This document shows positions 1 through 7,600 of a DNA stretch of 12,785 bases, piece by piece. Location: positions 1 to 12,785 of the forward strand of contig JAPCJV010000014.1 in NCBI GenBank assembly GCA_027886785.1, written 5' to 3'. Position numbers and translations under genes: made by a program. Position 1 is the stretch's first letter. Every line of letters begins with the position of its first letter. A model generated the notes under the pieces. It was not told the DNA's origin. It searched no databases and saw only the letters and a list, made by a program, of their open reading frames with translations. This DNA is from Nitrososphaerota archaeon (GTDB lineage: Archaea > Thermoproteota > Nitrososphaeria > Nitrososphaerales > CADDZS01).

Positions 1-1059
1 GATGTGACGGTCATTACCACGGAAACCGGTCAGTTGTTCTTGAGACGTGAAGGTATCTATTGTACTATTGTCTTGCTCAGAGAGCCACTTTTTTTCCAAT
101 CCTTAATCCGAACCAAGCTAGGTGTGAGTTTGGTGTATTTGTTCAGAGTGGTTCGATCAGTATTTACGAAGGGGATTTTTAGACTGAAAGGGTTTGATGC
201 GATTTCTGCGACGAGCCATTATTTTCCGGATGAGTTCATCCTGTTTCTTTTGAAGTTTATTTCCAGTAGCAAAGTCTACATTGTCCATTTGTATCACGTA
301 TTTCCCTTACCGTCTATCGCTTCGAAGTACCAGTCAAGAACAGTTGCTGAAACAAACTGGATACAACAAATTATGGGCTTCAGACTGATTCGGGGTTGCT
401 TCATACTCACTTTTGAAAGCCAGAAACATACTCTGAAAAGCTACGGGTTCGATTCCGCCAGAATTCAAACTATTGGAATGGGATTGAATCTAGATGAGAT
501 AGATGCGTCAGCACCTCTAGAAAAAAAATTCAATGCTATTTTCTTAGGGAGGCTTACCCGGAAAAAAGGAGTTTTCGATTTGCTCCAAGCTTGGAAGGAA
601 GTTGTCGGGCGAATGCCTTCTGTAACGTTGTGCATTGCAGGTCAAAAATCCGCTGAACCCGTTGAGGAGTTCATCAAGAACCTAGGCGTTGAACGGAGCG
701 TCACTCTTTATGGCATAGTCAACGGCCAACAAAAATATGGCCTGCTAAAGTCTGCGGACGTATTCGTCTTCCCCAGTTATGAGGAGGGATGGGGAGTGGT
801 CATTTCTGAAGCTTTGTCGTGTGGATTGCCAGCCGTAGTTTATGATCTGCCCGCCTACAAGTTGTTTGGAAATGCGGTAATCAGAGTTCCAGTTGGCAAT
901 GTGCGAATGCTTGCTGATGAAGTCTCTTCCTTGTTATCCAACCGGGAAAAAAGAGAGGCCATGAGGAAGATCGCGCTTATGATGAGCACTGATCTCGGCT
1001 GGAAAGATGAGGCCCAACGAGAATTGCGGTTGATTGAGAAATTCATTTCGGCTAGCTAG
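1..1059 (+). CDS. GT4 family glycosyltransferase (partial, 5' end outside window)
   Basis: Retaining GT-B glycosyltransferase of family GT4, expected to move a sugar from an NDP-sugar onto a growing surface glycan or lipid-linked glycan at the cytoplasmic face. The frame is open to base 1. The first visible residues (DVTVITT) match the second strand of the N-terminal Rossmann domain in GT4 enzymes, so roughly 30-40 residues, including the glycine-rich first loop, are missing. A GTG at position 4 is therefore not a credible start. The C-terminal donor-binding domain is complete: GRLTRKKG about 180 residues in, and the EX7E motif in EEGWGVVISEAL near residue 260. No membrane segment is visible. 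It ends 26 nt from the stop of the convergent acyltransferase gene. The sugar donor and acceptor cannot be read from the sequence. Family is certain, substrate unknown. Confidence 0.93.
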   Translation, partial: DVTVITTETGQLFLRREGIYCTIVLLREPLFFQSLIRTKLGVSLVYLFRVVRSVFTKGIFRLKGFDAISATSHYFPDEFILFLLKFISSSKVYIVHLYHVFPLPSIASKYQSRTVAETNWIQQIMGFRLIRGCFILTFESQKHTLKSYGFDSARIQTIGMGLNLDEIDASAPLEKKFNAIFLGRLTRKKGVFDLLQAWKEVVGRMPSVTLCIAGQKSAEPVEEFIKNLGVERSVTLYGIVNGQQKYGLLKSADVFVFPSYEEGWGVVISEALSCGLPAVVYDLPAYKLFGNAVIRVPVGNVRMLADEVSSLLSNREKREAMRKIALMMSTDLGWKDEAQRELRLIEKFISAS

Positions 1060-1085
1060 CCAGAAAGCATCCGATAAGAGGACGA

Positions 1086-2117
1086 TCATGAAATCCTTTG
1101 CGCAACCTGCCGAACTAACCCTCGAACACCAGGTACCTGTTGGGAAAGTTTGAACGCTAAACCGTAAAGCCTACCCTGATAATATCTATTGTGAAAAACT
1201 CTAGCTCCTCCCCAGCTCCTTTTGAAATCATAAATCCCCCTATTTACCCCCGGCCCTGGAACAGGAGCGCCTCCCAGATCAGCTGCTTGATAATCGTGGT
1301 TTTTGCCCCAGAGGAGTGATTCCCAGAAGAGCAAATTATTCGCGTTCAATTTTTCTTCGTCGCTCCATGCATTACGGTGGAGTACCATTAGTTTTCTTGA
1401 AAAGAACCACAGAACCGCTGCCAGAGGTTTATCGTCTTTGAGACAAAGCAGCAACGTGCACTTGGAGTCCAGACTTAGGCGATAGAGTCCGCGTAACGTC
1501 TTGAGGTCGTAAGCGAGATTTTCAAATTTCTTTCTCTTGGAATGTGCGATCTGAAGATGATAGTATTGTTCCCAGTCCTCGAATGTTTCTGCTGAATGAA
1601 CTCGAAGTCCGTTCTTTTTTGCCTTGTTAACCGCTCCCCGAGATCTTTTCTCTACTTTTTTCCAAAGTTCATCGATATCCGGCTTCAAATCGATTACGAA
1701 CGAATATCCTCGAGGGAGTAGCTGTTTCAGCCCAAAATCCCCGAGATTGACAAGAAAAAATGGTGTCGTATGAATCAATACGAACAGATAATGGTGGCGC
1801 AGATCCTTCATAGATTGGACTAGTTGTTCTCCTACACCTTTTTCTTCGCCAGGGATCCACATGGGTCCTCCCAACGACGTGAGATAACTTCCCATAGCCG
1901 ATTCTCCCCTCCAAAATCTGATTCCTCCTATTGGCCGATGTTCTTTCTGGAAAATAAATGACAAAGATTGTTTCGAGGAAGTACTCCTTTCAAAGTCATA
2001 CCAAGCTGAAGATTGTTCAAGCCAGCTCGAGCAAGGAAGAGCTTGTTGCTCTAATTCCCTCCACAATTCCGTAAGAGGCCCACTAGAAACCTGCCAAGTT
2101 TTTCCATTTGTTGACAT
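1086..2117 (-). CDS. FemAB-like / GNAT-fold acyltransferase
   Basis: 343-aa protein with the double-GNAT look of FemAB-like and Acetyltransf_6 (BioF2-like) proteins. In bacteria, FemX/A/B add amino acids to peptidoglycan precursors, while relatives in glycan loci acylate amino sugars. Seen here: a basic segment near residues 153-170 (KKVEKRSRGAVNKAKKNG), like the K..R..I.KA.K.G stretch of the family; NNLLFWESLLWG at 260-271; and DLGGAP followed by GIYDFKRSWGG at 280-304, matching the C-terminal 'FK..fG' signature. There is no signal peptide or membrane segment, so it acts in the cytoplasm. The ATG at 2117 is the first good start; no Shine-Dalgarno precedes it, and a TATA-like box lies about 45 nt upstream. 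It is divergent from the sugar-nucleotide operon and convergent with the GT4 gene. A role in acylating a sugar amine of the glycan is inferred. Family is fairly sure, substrate unknown. Confidence 0.82.
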   Translation of the reverse strand: MSTNGKTWQVSSGPLTELWRELEQQALPCSSWLEQSSAWYDFERSTSSKQSLSFIFQKEHRPIGGIRFWRGESAMGSYLTSLGGPMWIPGEEKGVGEQLVQSMKDLRHHYLFVLIHTTPFFLVNLGDFGLKQLLPRGYSFVIDLKPDIDELWKKVEKRSRGAVNKAKKNGLRVHSAETFEDWEQYYHLQIAHSKRKKFENLAYDLKTLRGLYRLSLDSKCTLLLCLKDDKPLAAVLWFFSRKLMVLHRNAWSDEEKLNANNLLFWESLLWGKNHDYQAADLGGAPVPGPGVNRGIYDFKRSWGGARVFHNRYYQGRLYGLAFKLSQQVPGVRGLVRQVAQRIS

Positions 2118-2159
2118 ATCGGGGCGAAATTCTAGTTCATCTAGGGAAAAAAATTGTCC

Positions 2160-2172
2160 TTAATATTTTAAC
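2160..2172 (-). promoter_or_regulatory. candidate archaeal TATA box for the acyltransferase gene
   Basis: Read on the minus strand the bases are GTTAAAATATTAA, an AT-only core in a divergent intergenic region. Its centre lies about 48 nt before the ATG at 2117. An archaeal TATA box sits about 26 nt before the start site, so this predicts a leader of roughly 20 nt. It is assigned by position and composition only; no start site is known. Confidence 0.35.
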
Positions 2173-2211
2173 AGTTTCTTTAGTTTCGCATTTGAAGTTC
2201 ATTTTTTGAAA

Positions 2212-2228
2212 GAAAATTTACAAATATA
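2212..2228 (+). promoter_or_regulatory. candidate archaeal TATA box for the sugar-nucleotide operon
   Basis: The stretch contains AAAATTTACAAATATA, with a purine-rich GAAAGA just before it that could serve as a BRE. About 26 nt downstream of its centre is position ~2250, giving a leader near 18 nt to the ATG at 2268. This also argues against the TTG at 2232, which would fall upstream of that start site. Inference from spacing and composition. Confidence 0.35.
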
Positions 2229-2267
2229 CGTTTGAGCTTTTTTCGATTCGACATAGGGATCTCGCCG

Positions 2268-3584
2268 ATGAACAAACGTACTTCAATTATTGGGTTAGGT
2301 CACGTTGGATTGCTACTTGCAGTAAAAATTGCTTCGCTTGACAGGCAAGTTTTCGGTTTTGACACAGATTCAAGCGTAATTTCCAGTCTTAGAAATGGGA
2401 TCCCTCCCTTCTTCGAAACTGGACTGTCAGAACTTCTCAAATCGCCCTCTGTTAGAATCAACTTCCATTTGATAGAATCCTGGCTTGATGTCTCGAAGAG
2501 CGATGTTATCGTAATCACCGTGGGAACTCCAATATCTGTTAAGGGAGAGCCACTTCTGAAATCACTTGACGACTGTACAGATTCTCTGGGCAAGGTGCTG
2601 AAATCTGGGCAGCTAGTGATCTACCGCAGCACTATTCCTCCCGGAACTTTGAGAGGGAGGATTATGCCAATGCTAGAACGTGCAAGCGGGTTATCTGCCG
2701 GAAAGGATTTTCAGTTAGCGTACTCTCCAGAAAGGTTGGTCGAGGGCGTCGCTCTAAGGGAAATAATCGATGTGCCCCATATCATCGGAGGTTTAGACGA
2801 CGATAGTTCGAAATCTGCCGCAAATTTCTTTGAGAGCCTTGGTTCAAAATGCATTATCGTTTCGAGACCTGAGGTGGCGGAGATGGCGAAAATAATGGAT
2901 AACGTTTACCGGGACACAAACATCGCATTAGCTAATGAGTTTTCTCTTGCTTGTGAAAAGCTAGGAATCGATGTAATGGAGTCGATCAAAGCAGCAAATA
3001 CGAGCCCAAGAACAAAAATGTTGACGCCTGGGTGTGGAGTGGGAGGTAGTTGTTTGAATAAGGACCCGTACGTCCTCATTTCAATGATGGGTAATCAAGT
3101 CAACCTTCCGGTTATTAGTTCGAGCAGGAAAACAAACGAGGCCATGCCATCAATGTTTGCTGAATTCCTTGCGAACAAGATCATGCCGAGTAATCCCGGC
3201 GGAATAATCACCCTGCTTGGAATATCCTTCAAGGCAGGAACGGATGACACACGCGGAACCGTCACCACGACAATAGCTAAGAAATTACTTGGAAAGGGTT
3301 TCATGTTGAAAGCTTTCGATCCTCTGGTTTCTCCCCAAATAAGCGAGAAGTTGCTGCCCAATGTAGAGATTTCAATTTCATTAGAAGACGCGGTAAGAGG
3401 TTCAGCTGCCATAGTTCTATGTTCTGATCACGAACAGTTCAAGAACATGAATCTCGCGCAGATCAAACAAATAGTGGGACCAGAATGCGTTCTATTCGAT
3501 GGCAGAAACATCATGAATCCCTTTGAAGTCGTAAGCGCGGGGTTCAGATACGTGGGGCTAGGGAGGTCCATATCTTCAGAATGA
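2268..3584 (+). CDS. UDP-glucose/UDP-N-acetylmannosamine-type sugar nucleotide dehydrogenase
   Basis: 438-aa NAD-dependent NDP-sugar 6-dehydrogenase (UDPG/MGDP dehydrogenase family), which oxidises C6 of an NDP-hexose or NDP-N-acetylhexosamine twice to give the uronic acid for glycan synthesis. Seen: the N-terminal dinucleotide motif GLGHVG at residues 9-14; YSPERLVEG near 153, typical of the UDP-ManNAc branch; the helix AKIMDNVYR with the family lysine at about 208, followed by NIALANE; and the catalytic cysteine in PGCGVGGSCLNKDP (C262). The C-terminal NDP-sugar-binding domain is complete (GISFKAGTDDTRGT, FDPLV, FDGRN). The ATG at 2268 is preferred because GLGHVG then sits at the normal distance; a TTG at 2232 would add 12 residues. 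The stop overlaps the next ATG by 4 nt (ATGA). UDP-glucose versus UDP-ManNAc (WecC-like) cannot be decided by eye. Confidence 0.93.
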   Translation: MNKRTSIIGLGHVGLLLAVKIASLDRQVFGFDTDSSVISSLRNGIPPFFETGLSELLKSPSVRINFHLIESWLDVSKSDVIVITVGTPISVKGEPLLKSLDDCTDSLGKVLKSGQLVIYRSTIPPGTLRGRIMPMLERASGLSAGKDFQLAYSPERLVEGVALREIIDVPHIIGGLDDDSSKSAANFFESLGSKCIIVSRPEVAEMAKIMDNVYRDTNIALANEFSLACEKLGIDVMESIKAANTSPRTKMLTPGCGVGGSCLNKDPYVLISMMGNQVNLPVISSSRKTNEAMPSMFAEFLANKIMPSNPGGIITLLGISFKAGTDDTRGTVTTTIAKKLLGKGFMLKAFDPLVSPQISEKLLPNVEISISLEDAVRGSAAIVLCSDHEQFKNMNLAQIKQIVGPECVLFDGRNIMNPFEVVSAGFRYVGLGRSISSE

Positions 3585-4546
3585 GATGTATCATCACCGG
3601 CGGAGCAGGATTCATAGGATCCCATCTGACAGAGCAACTTCTTAGAAACAAGGACGAAGTACTGTGCGTTGACGATCTTAGCCGAGGCAATCTATCTAAC
3701 CTTGAAATTGCTAATAAATCGAAAAATTTCAGGTTCGTTCAGGGAAATCTCTCATCGCAAGAATTTGCGCACCAAGCGATTCGAGATGCCGAGATCGTTT
3801 ACCACTTGGCCGCTGTAAACGGTACGAGATTCTTCTATGAAAAGCCCCGATTTGTTATTGAAACAAATATCAAGACGACTGAGAATGTTTTGGAAGCCGC
3901 GAACCGGAATGGCATAGGAAAGGTCGTATTCGCTTCCAGCTCTGAAGTTTATGGCTACCCGACGGAATTTCCAACTCCGGAAACGGCTCAATTAGTTTTC
4001 GATTCTCCGGTAGTGAGTCGCTGGTCATATGCGATCAGCAAATTGAGCGATGAGCATCTTTGTTTTGCGTACCAAAAAGAGTTCGGATTAAGTGTGACCT
4101 GTTTGAGAATTTTCAACACTTATGGTCCCAGATTGGACGGTTCCCCCTACGGGCAGGTTGTTTCTATCTTCATAAAGAGGGCCCTGGGAGGACAGGACCT
4201 CGAAATTTTTGGGAGTGGCGACCAAACCAGATCGTTTGCCTATGTGGGTGACACGGTAAGGGGAATCACTTTGAGTGCGAAGTACGCCTCAAAGAACCCG
4301 GAAATCTTCAACATAGGCAGTGAAATAGAAGTTTCGATAAACGACTTAGCAGAAAGGATAATTGCGGCTTGCCAGAAGTTTTCCGAAAATATCAGGATAA
4401 TACACTTGCCAGAAATGACAGGAGACTCTCCACGCCGCCATCCCTCGCTACAAAAAGCCAAGGAATTGCTAGGATACACACCAACAGTAAGTCTTGAAGA
4501 AGGTTTGCGATACACCATCGATTGGTTCAGGTCGGGAAGAAATTGA
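3581..4546 (+). CDS. NAD-dependent NDP-sugar epimerase/dehydratase (extended SDR)
   Basis: 321-aa extended short-chain dehydrogenase of the GalE/RmlB/UXS group, acting on nucleotide sugars through a transient 4-keto intermediate with bound NAD. Seen: the Rossmann motif TGGAGFIGSHL at 6-16; the acidic residues in CVDDLSRG (29-36) that bind the NAD ribose; YHLAA at 74-78; ASSSEVYG at 118-125 carrying the catalytic Ser; Y150 and K154 (SYAISK); then FNTYGPR, and RSFAYVGD of the C-terminal domain. Length is normal for the family. A GGGAGGT stretch at 3561-3567, 13 nt before the ATG, is one of few Shine-Dalgarno-like sites here. It overlaps both neighbours by 4 nt, so translation is probably coupled and its product is probably shared with the dehydrogenase and nucleotidyltransferase. 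The exact reaction (4-epimerase, 4,6-dehydratase or decarboxylase) is not resolved. Confidence 0.92.
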   Translation: MRCIITGGAGFIGSHLTEQLLRNKDEVLCVDDLSRGNLSNLEIANKSKNFRFVQGNLSSQEFAHQAIRDAEIVYHLAAVNGTRFFYEKPRFVIETNIKTTENVLEAANRNGIGKVVFASSSEVYGYPTEFPTPETAQLVFDSPVVSRWSYAISKLSDEHLCFAYQKEFGLSVTCLRIFNTYGPRLDGSPYGQVVSIFIKRALGGQDLEIFGSGDQTRSFAYVGDTVRGITLSAKYASKNPEIFNIGSEIEVSINDLAERIIAACQKFSENIRIIHLPEMTGDSPRRHPSLQKAKELLGYTPTVSLEEGLRYTIDWFRSGRN

Positions 4547-5247
4547 AGGCTGTTATCTTAGCGGGAGGATTGGGGACGCGTTTGAGGCCTTTGACGTACG
4601 TTATGCCGAAAGCAATGCTGCCAGTCGGAAATAAACCTCTTCTCGAACACATCATTGAATTCTTGAAAAAGCAGCAAACATACGACATCGTGCTTGCTAC
4701 GGGATATCTAGGCAGGTTCATCGAAGAATATTTTGCCGACGGAATCAAGTGGGGAGTTTCTCTCACCTACAAGGTCTCAAGACCACTTGGCACTGCGGGG
4801 CAGCTCAAGACAGCGTCCGATGAATTGACCGAAACATTCCTTGCAATGAACGGCGACATCTTAATCGATGTCAATATTGAAGCCATGAAAAAAAAGCATA
4901 TCGAGTCAGGAGCGATGGTTACAGTTGCGGTCAGAGAATTTCAGTACAAACTGAAGTACGGGATTCTCGAATTCGGAAGCGATGACGTCATCACTAGTTG
5001 GAACGAGAAACCCTCCAAATCCTCATGGATGAATGTCGGCTTGTATCTCATGGAACCGAGCGTACTCGACATGATTCCAAGCGAAAGTGTTTCCAGTTTG
5101 GAATACGATATTTTTCCTGAGGTGATAAAGCGCGGGCATCATTTGTTCAGTTTCAAGACTGATACAAATTACCTAGACATAGGTGATCTGGCAAGTCTCG
5201 ATGCCGCAAACCAAGAAGCTGAAAATCGAGAGTTTTGGGTCAGCTAG
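4543..5247 (+). CDS. sugar-1-phosphate nucleotidyltransferase
   Basis: 234-aa NTP_transferase-family enzyme that couples a hexose-1-phosphate to a nucleoside triphosphate to give an NDP-sugar and pyrophosphate. Seen: the N-terminal signature KAVILAGGLGTRLRPLT at 2-18, followed by the PKAMLPVGNKPL loop (lysine binding the sugar phosphate); the metal-binding aspartate in MNGDILID at about 105; WNEKPSKSSWMNVGLY; EYDIFPEV; and YLDIGD near the C-terminus. There is no left-handed beta-helix domain, so it is the short form (HddC/RmlA/GMPP-like core), not a bifunctional acetyltransferase. The TTG at 4543 overlaps the previous stop as TTGA and puts the family N-terminus at residue 2. An in-frame TTG at 4522 would add VQVGKK-type residues and is the alternative. 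Third gene of the operon. The nucleotide (dTTP, GTP or UTP) and the sugar are not decidable here. Confidence 0.9.
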   Translation: MKAVILAGGLGTRLRPLTYVMPKAMLPVGNKPLLEHIIEFLKKQQTYDIVLATGYLGRFIEEYFADGIKWGVSLTYKVSRPLGTAGQLKTASDELTETFLAMNGDILIDVNIEAMKKKHIESGAMVTVAVREFQYKLKYGILEFGSDDVITSWNEKPSKSSWMNVGLYLMEPSVLDMIPSESVSSLEYDIFPEVIKRGHHLFSFKTDTNYLDIGDLASLDAANQEAENREFWVS

Positions 5248-5326
5248 AAAACCTAATTTTACGGTGTCAAAGAAAAAGATTTTGATATTCCGCGGCCTGA
5301 CGAACTCGACTCTCTTTTTATGAAAA

Positions 5327-5974
5327 ATGGTGAGAGACAAAGTGGTTGATCCTTCTTGGAAAAATCACTGGGAGAACATGGGAAAATCGAACGTAAACGG
5401 AAGAGAACCGATTTTACATGATTCCGATATTGCAAAGGATATTCAAGGGAAACTGTCGCTACAAAATGAGGATGCAATTTTGAATATAGGATCAGGCACA
5501 GGGATCCTAGAGAAAACGAGTCCAGATTATTTCATTGTCTCGATTGATTTTGCAACTAGTATGATCCGTAGGAAAACAATTCGAAATGGAATCTGCGCTT
5601 CAGCCTCCCATTTGCCCTTTAGAGATGAGAGTTTCGACAAGATAATCGCGTATAGCGTAATTCAATATCTAAGCAAAAACGAAGTATCGAAAATGCTTCA
5701 CGACATTTCCGAGTGTCTAAAGCAAGAAGGAAAATGCCTGATAGGAGACGTGGAGCCTAAAACCAATTCCCCGTATTTGCTGATCCGCCGTCTTGTTGCG
5801 TCCATTTTTTTGCAGAATCATTTTCGTTTCTATTCACTGAAGTGGATCTCCAAAAAGTCGAAGGATTTTTCGATGAGTACTGCGGTTTTAGATCAACCTC
5901 AGGCGTTGCCCTTTTCTAAGAGGCGGAAAGATCTTTTTTTAGAAAAAGTTGAGCGCCCGAAGATTTCCCTCTAA
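5327..5974 (+). CDS. class I SAM-dependent methyltransferase
   Basis: 215-aa Methyltransf_11-type protein expected to transfer a methyl group from S-adenosylmethionine. Seen: motif I ILNIGSGTG at residues 51-59; the acidic residue after strand 2 in SIDFATSMI (D74); the ASASHLPFRDESFD segment at 91-104, typical of Methyltransf_11; then IAYSVIQYL and LKQEGKCLIGDVEP as later strands. The C-terminal 70 residues are basic and carry a hydrophobic patch (LLIRRLVASIFL, 151-162) that could lie on a membrane. It starts 79 nt after the nucleotidyltransferase on the same strand, so it may be a fourth operon member or have its own promoter. ATG at 5327 and GTG at 5330 are both possible starts. O-methylation of a glycan or its carrier is inferred from context only. 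Confidence 0.85.
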   Translation: MVRDKVVDPSWKNHWENMGKSNVNGREPILHDSDIAKDIQGKLSLQNEDAILNIGSGTGILEKTSPDYFIVSIDFATSMIRRKTIRNGICASASHLPFRDESFDKIIAYSVIQYLSKNEVSKMLHDISECLKQEGKCLIGDVEPKTNSPYLLIRRLVASIFLQNHFRFYSLKWISKKSKDFSMSTAVLDQPQALPFSKRRKDLFLEKVERPKISL

Positions 5975-6015
5975 GTATTGCCGAAAGTAGTTTGATATTT
6001 AATGACGATCGGTTA

Positions 6016-6837
6016 TCACCACCGAATGATGGGCTGGTAACCTCTCTTTTTAAGCTCCAAATTTCGTTGATACCAGTGCCTTATCCTAAGCCGATACGCG
6101 ATCCCCAGGACATCGATAAACATTCGAATAATGTTCTTGTTCCTAAAATTTGACTCCAATTTGATGTAAGCCGGTAGCTCTACTATATTCAGTTTCAAGA
6201 GATTGGCAACCGTTAGAAGCTCTACATCAAAGGCGTAATGTTTTACACAAATCAATGGCACTATTTTTCTAATCGCCTCGCGCCGGAAAATTTTGAAACC
6301 AGCTTGAGTGTCGGAAACGGGCAGGGAAAGCAACACTCTCACAAAGGCGTTAAATCCTATGCTCAAGAATTTTCGCTTGAATCCCGCCTCTAATTTTGCA
6401 CCGGAGACCCGCTTGGATGCAATGGCTATGTCCGCCGTCTGGGTCGCTTTCAAATAATGATCGAGGTCGATCGGAACCGCTTGAAGATCCCCATCTGCCA
6501 AAATTATTGTATCGCCCATCGCAAATCTCAATCCGTAGAGCAAAGCTTCTCCTTTACCACGATTTTGGCTGTACCCCACCACCCTCACCCTTCTGTCTTT
6601 AATGGTACACGCAGAAGCCAGCGTACCGTCAATCGAACCATCATCTACCACTACCAGTTCAAAACTCGGTAGCAATTCGCCAAATCTCGCGAGCGCTAGG
6701 TCGACCAAATTTTGTATCGAAGCGCCTAAATTGTAAACTGGCATAACTATGGAAACAGAGGGCCTGAGAATTTGAGCTTCGACGACTGTCGTCCTTGTGG
6801 AAGGGCGAGGAATTTCTACTGCATCAGTTCTTTGCAA
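6016..6837 (-). CDS. GT2 glycosyltransferase, dolichyl-phosphate glucose/mannose synthase type
   Basis: 273-aa inverting GT-A glycosyltransferase resembling Alg5/DPM1 catalytic domains, which load glucose or mannose from an NDP-sugar onto dolichyl (polyprenyl) phosphate at the cytoplasmic face of the membrane. Seen: SIVMPVYN at 29-36; VVVDDGSIDGT with DD at 65-66; QNRGKGEALLYG at 91-102; the metal-binding ADGDLQ at 114-119 (D115, D117); the SDTQAGFKIFRREA block at 175-188, characteristic of the dolichyl-phosphate sugar synthases; and FDVELL at 203-208. There is no C-terminal GtrA-like membrane domain and no clear membrane helix, so this is the short single-domain form. TTG at 6837 is the only start that keeps the N-terminal extension; an in-frame TGA lies just upstream, and the first in-frame ATG is inside the catalytic domain. 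Likely supplies the lipid-linked donor for N-glycosylation or surface glycan synthesis. Confidence 0.9.
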   Translation of the reverse strand: MQRTDAVEIPRPSTRTTVVEAQILRPSVSIVMPVYNLGASIQNLVDLALARFGELLPSFELVVVDDGSIDGTLASACTIKDRRVRVVGYSQNRGKGEALLYGLRFAMGDTIILADGDLQAVPIDLDHYLKATQTADIAIASKRVSGAKLEAGFKRKFLSIGFNAFVRVLLSLPVSDTQAGFKIFRREAIRKIVPLICVKHYAFDVELLTVANLLKLNIVELPAYIKLESNFRNKNIIRMFIDVLGIAYRLRIRHWYQRNLELKKRGYQPIIRW

Positions 6838-7048
6838 GTCGCCTGGTCAAAGCTCGTGACCATGCCGGACAATATTGTTATTAAAATCTTGTCTAGTCAA
6901 AATTCATTGCGTATTTTGATATTCTCAGCAGCTCCTACACGGCAACTAAAAGATATATTTTCCAACATTGTAAGATCTCATCGATTTGACGTCCTTTAGG
7001 ACTAACAGTTTGTTCTTCTAGTCTCTAAAGATACCCGTGCTCTGATAA

Positions 7049-7549
7049 ATGAAAAACATCGCCTTCTTTTCGAAGGAAATTTATTCAGAAATAATTATTC
7101 GAGCTCCAGCTGAAAAAGTGTGGCAGATTCTGACACACTTTGAAGCATATTCAGAATGGAATACGTACATCCGTTCAGCTAGCGGACAGGCATCCGTCGG
7201 AGAGAAATTAGAAATCAACACCCAACCTCAGGGATCTCGCAGGCTAGTATTTCATCCCAAGCTTCTGAAGGTCGAGCCTAACAAAGAATTGCGTTGGAGG
7301 GGCTCCTCCCTTCCCAGATTTCTTTTTTCAGGAGAACATTTTTTCCTAATTCAAGATTTTGATCATTATCAGGTTAAGTTTGTCCAGAAAGAAATTTTCA
7401 CGGGTCTCTTGACCCCGCTTCTCAAGAGAATTCTCAACAAACGGACAGGCGCTGGATTTGTTCAGATGAACCAAGCCCTAAAAATCAGGGCAGAAAATAT
7501 TATGCGAGATAAACAAGAGCTTGAGACGGAGAAGGAAAAATCGAGTTAG
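7049..7549 (+). CDS. SRPBCC-fold (Polyketide_cyc2-like) protein
   Basis: 166-aa protein of the START/SRPBCC superfamily, a helix-grip fold with a deep hydrophobic pocket for small ligands. Seen: the opening strand EIIIRAPAEKVWQILTHFEAYSEWN (14-38) in the usual order, strand, then 'AP.E.VW.iLt.f..Y.eWN'; and the middle strands KLEINTQPQG and ELRWRGSSLPRFLFSGEHFF, as in Polyketide_cyc2 and 'CoxG-like' proteins. The last 20 residues are charged and probably a helical tail. There is no signal peptide. The ATG at 7049 has no Shine-Dalgarno. It is transcribed toward the TIG gene on the other strand and ends 51 nt from that gene's stop. The ligand and role cannot be told; the fold assignment is good. 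Confidence 0.83.
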   Translation: MKNIAFFSKEIYSEIIIRAPAEKVWQILTHFEAYSEWNTYIRSASGQASVGEKLEINTQPQGSRRLVFHPKLLKVEPNKELRWRGSSLPRFLFSGEHFFLIQDFDHYQVKFVQKEIFTGLLTPLLKRILNKRTGAGFVQMNQALKIRAENIMRDKQELETEKEKSS

Positions 7550-7559
7550 AAAGGTAGAG

Positions 7560-7600
7560 TAGAAAAAAAGAAAAGAGGAGGTGAAAGCCCTTTTGGGCTA
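7560..7600 (-). terminator. terminator after the TIG-domain gene
   Basis: Directly after the TGA on the minus strand comes the hairpin AGCCC-AAAA-GGGCT (7586-7599), then a pyrimidine-rich run TTTCACCTCCTCTTTTC with seven more T. Archaeal termination relies on T-rich stretches with or without a hairpin, and this has both. Read on the plus strand it would sit 36 nt past the SRPBCC stop but would be A-rich, so it serves the minus-strand gene. Confidence 0.6.

Noticed and set aside
4..6. GTG at position 4 as start of the GT4 gene
   Set aside because: The protein would begin at the second strand of the Rossmann fold; the frame is open to the window edge, so the true start is upstream.
1669..1914. 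81-codon frame on the same strand as the acyltransferase but out of frame
   Set aside because: Lies entirely inside the acyltransferase, which has family motifs on both sides of this region in the other frame.
2232..2267. TTG-started 12-residue extension of the sugar nucleotide dehydrogenase
   Set aside because: Family members place the glycine-rich loop close to the N-terminus, and the likely promoter would start transcription downstream of this TTG.
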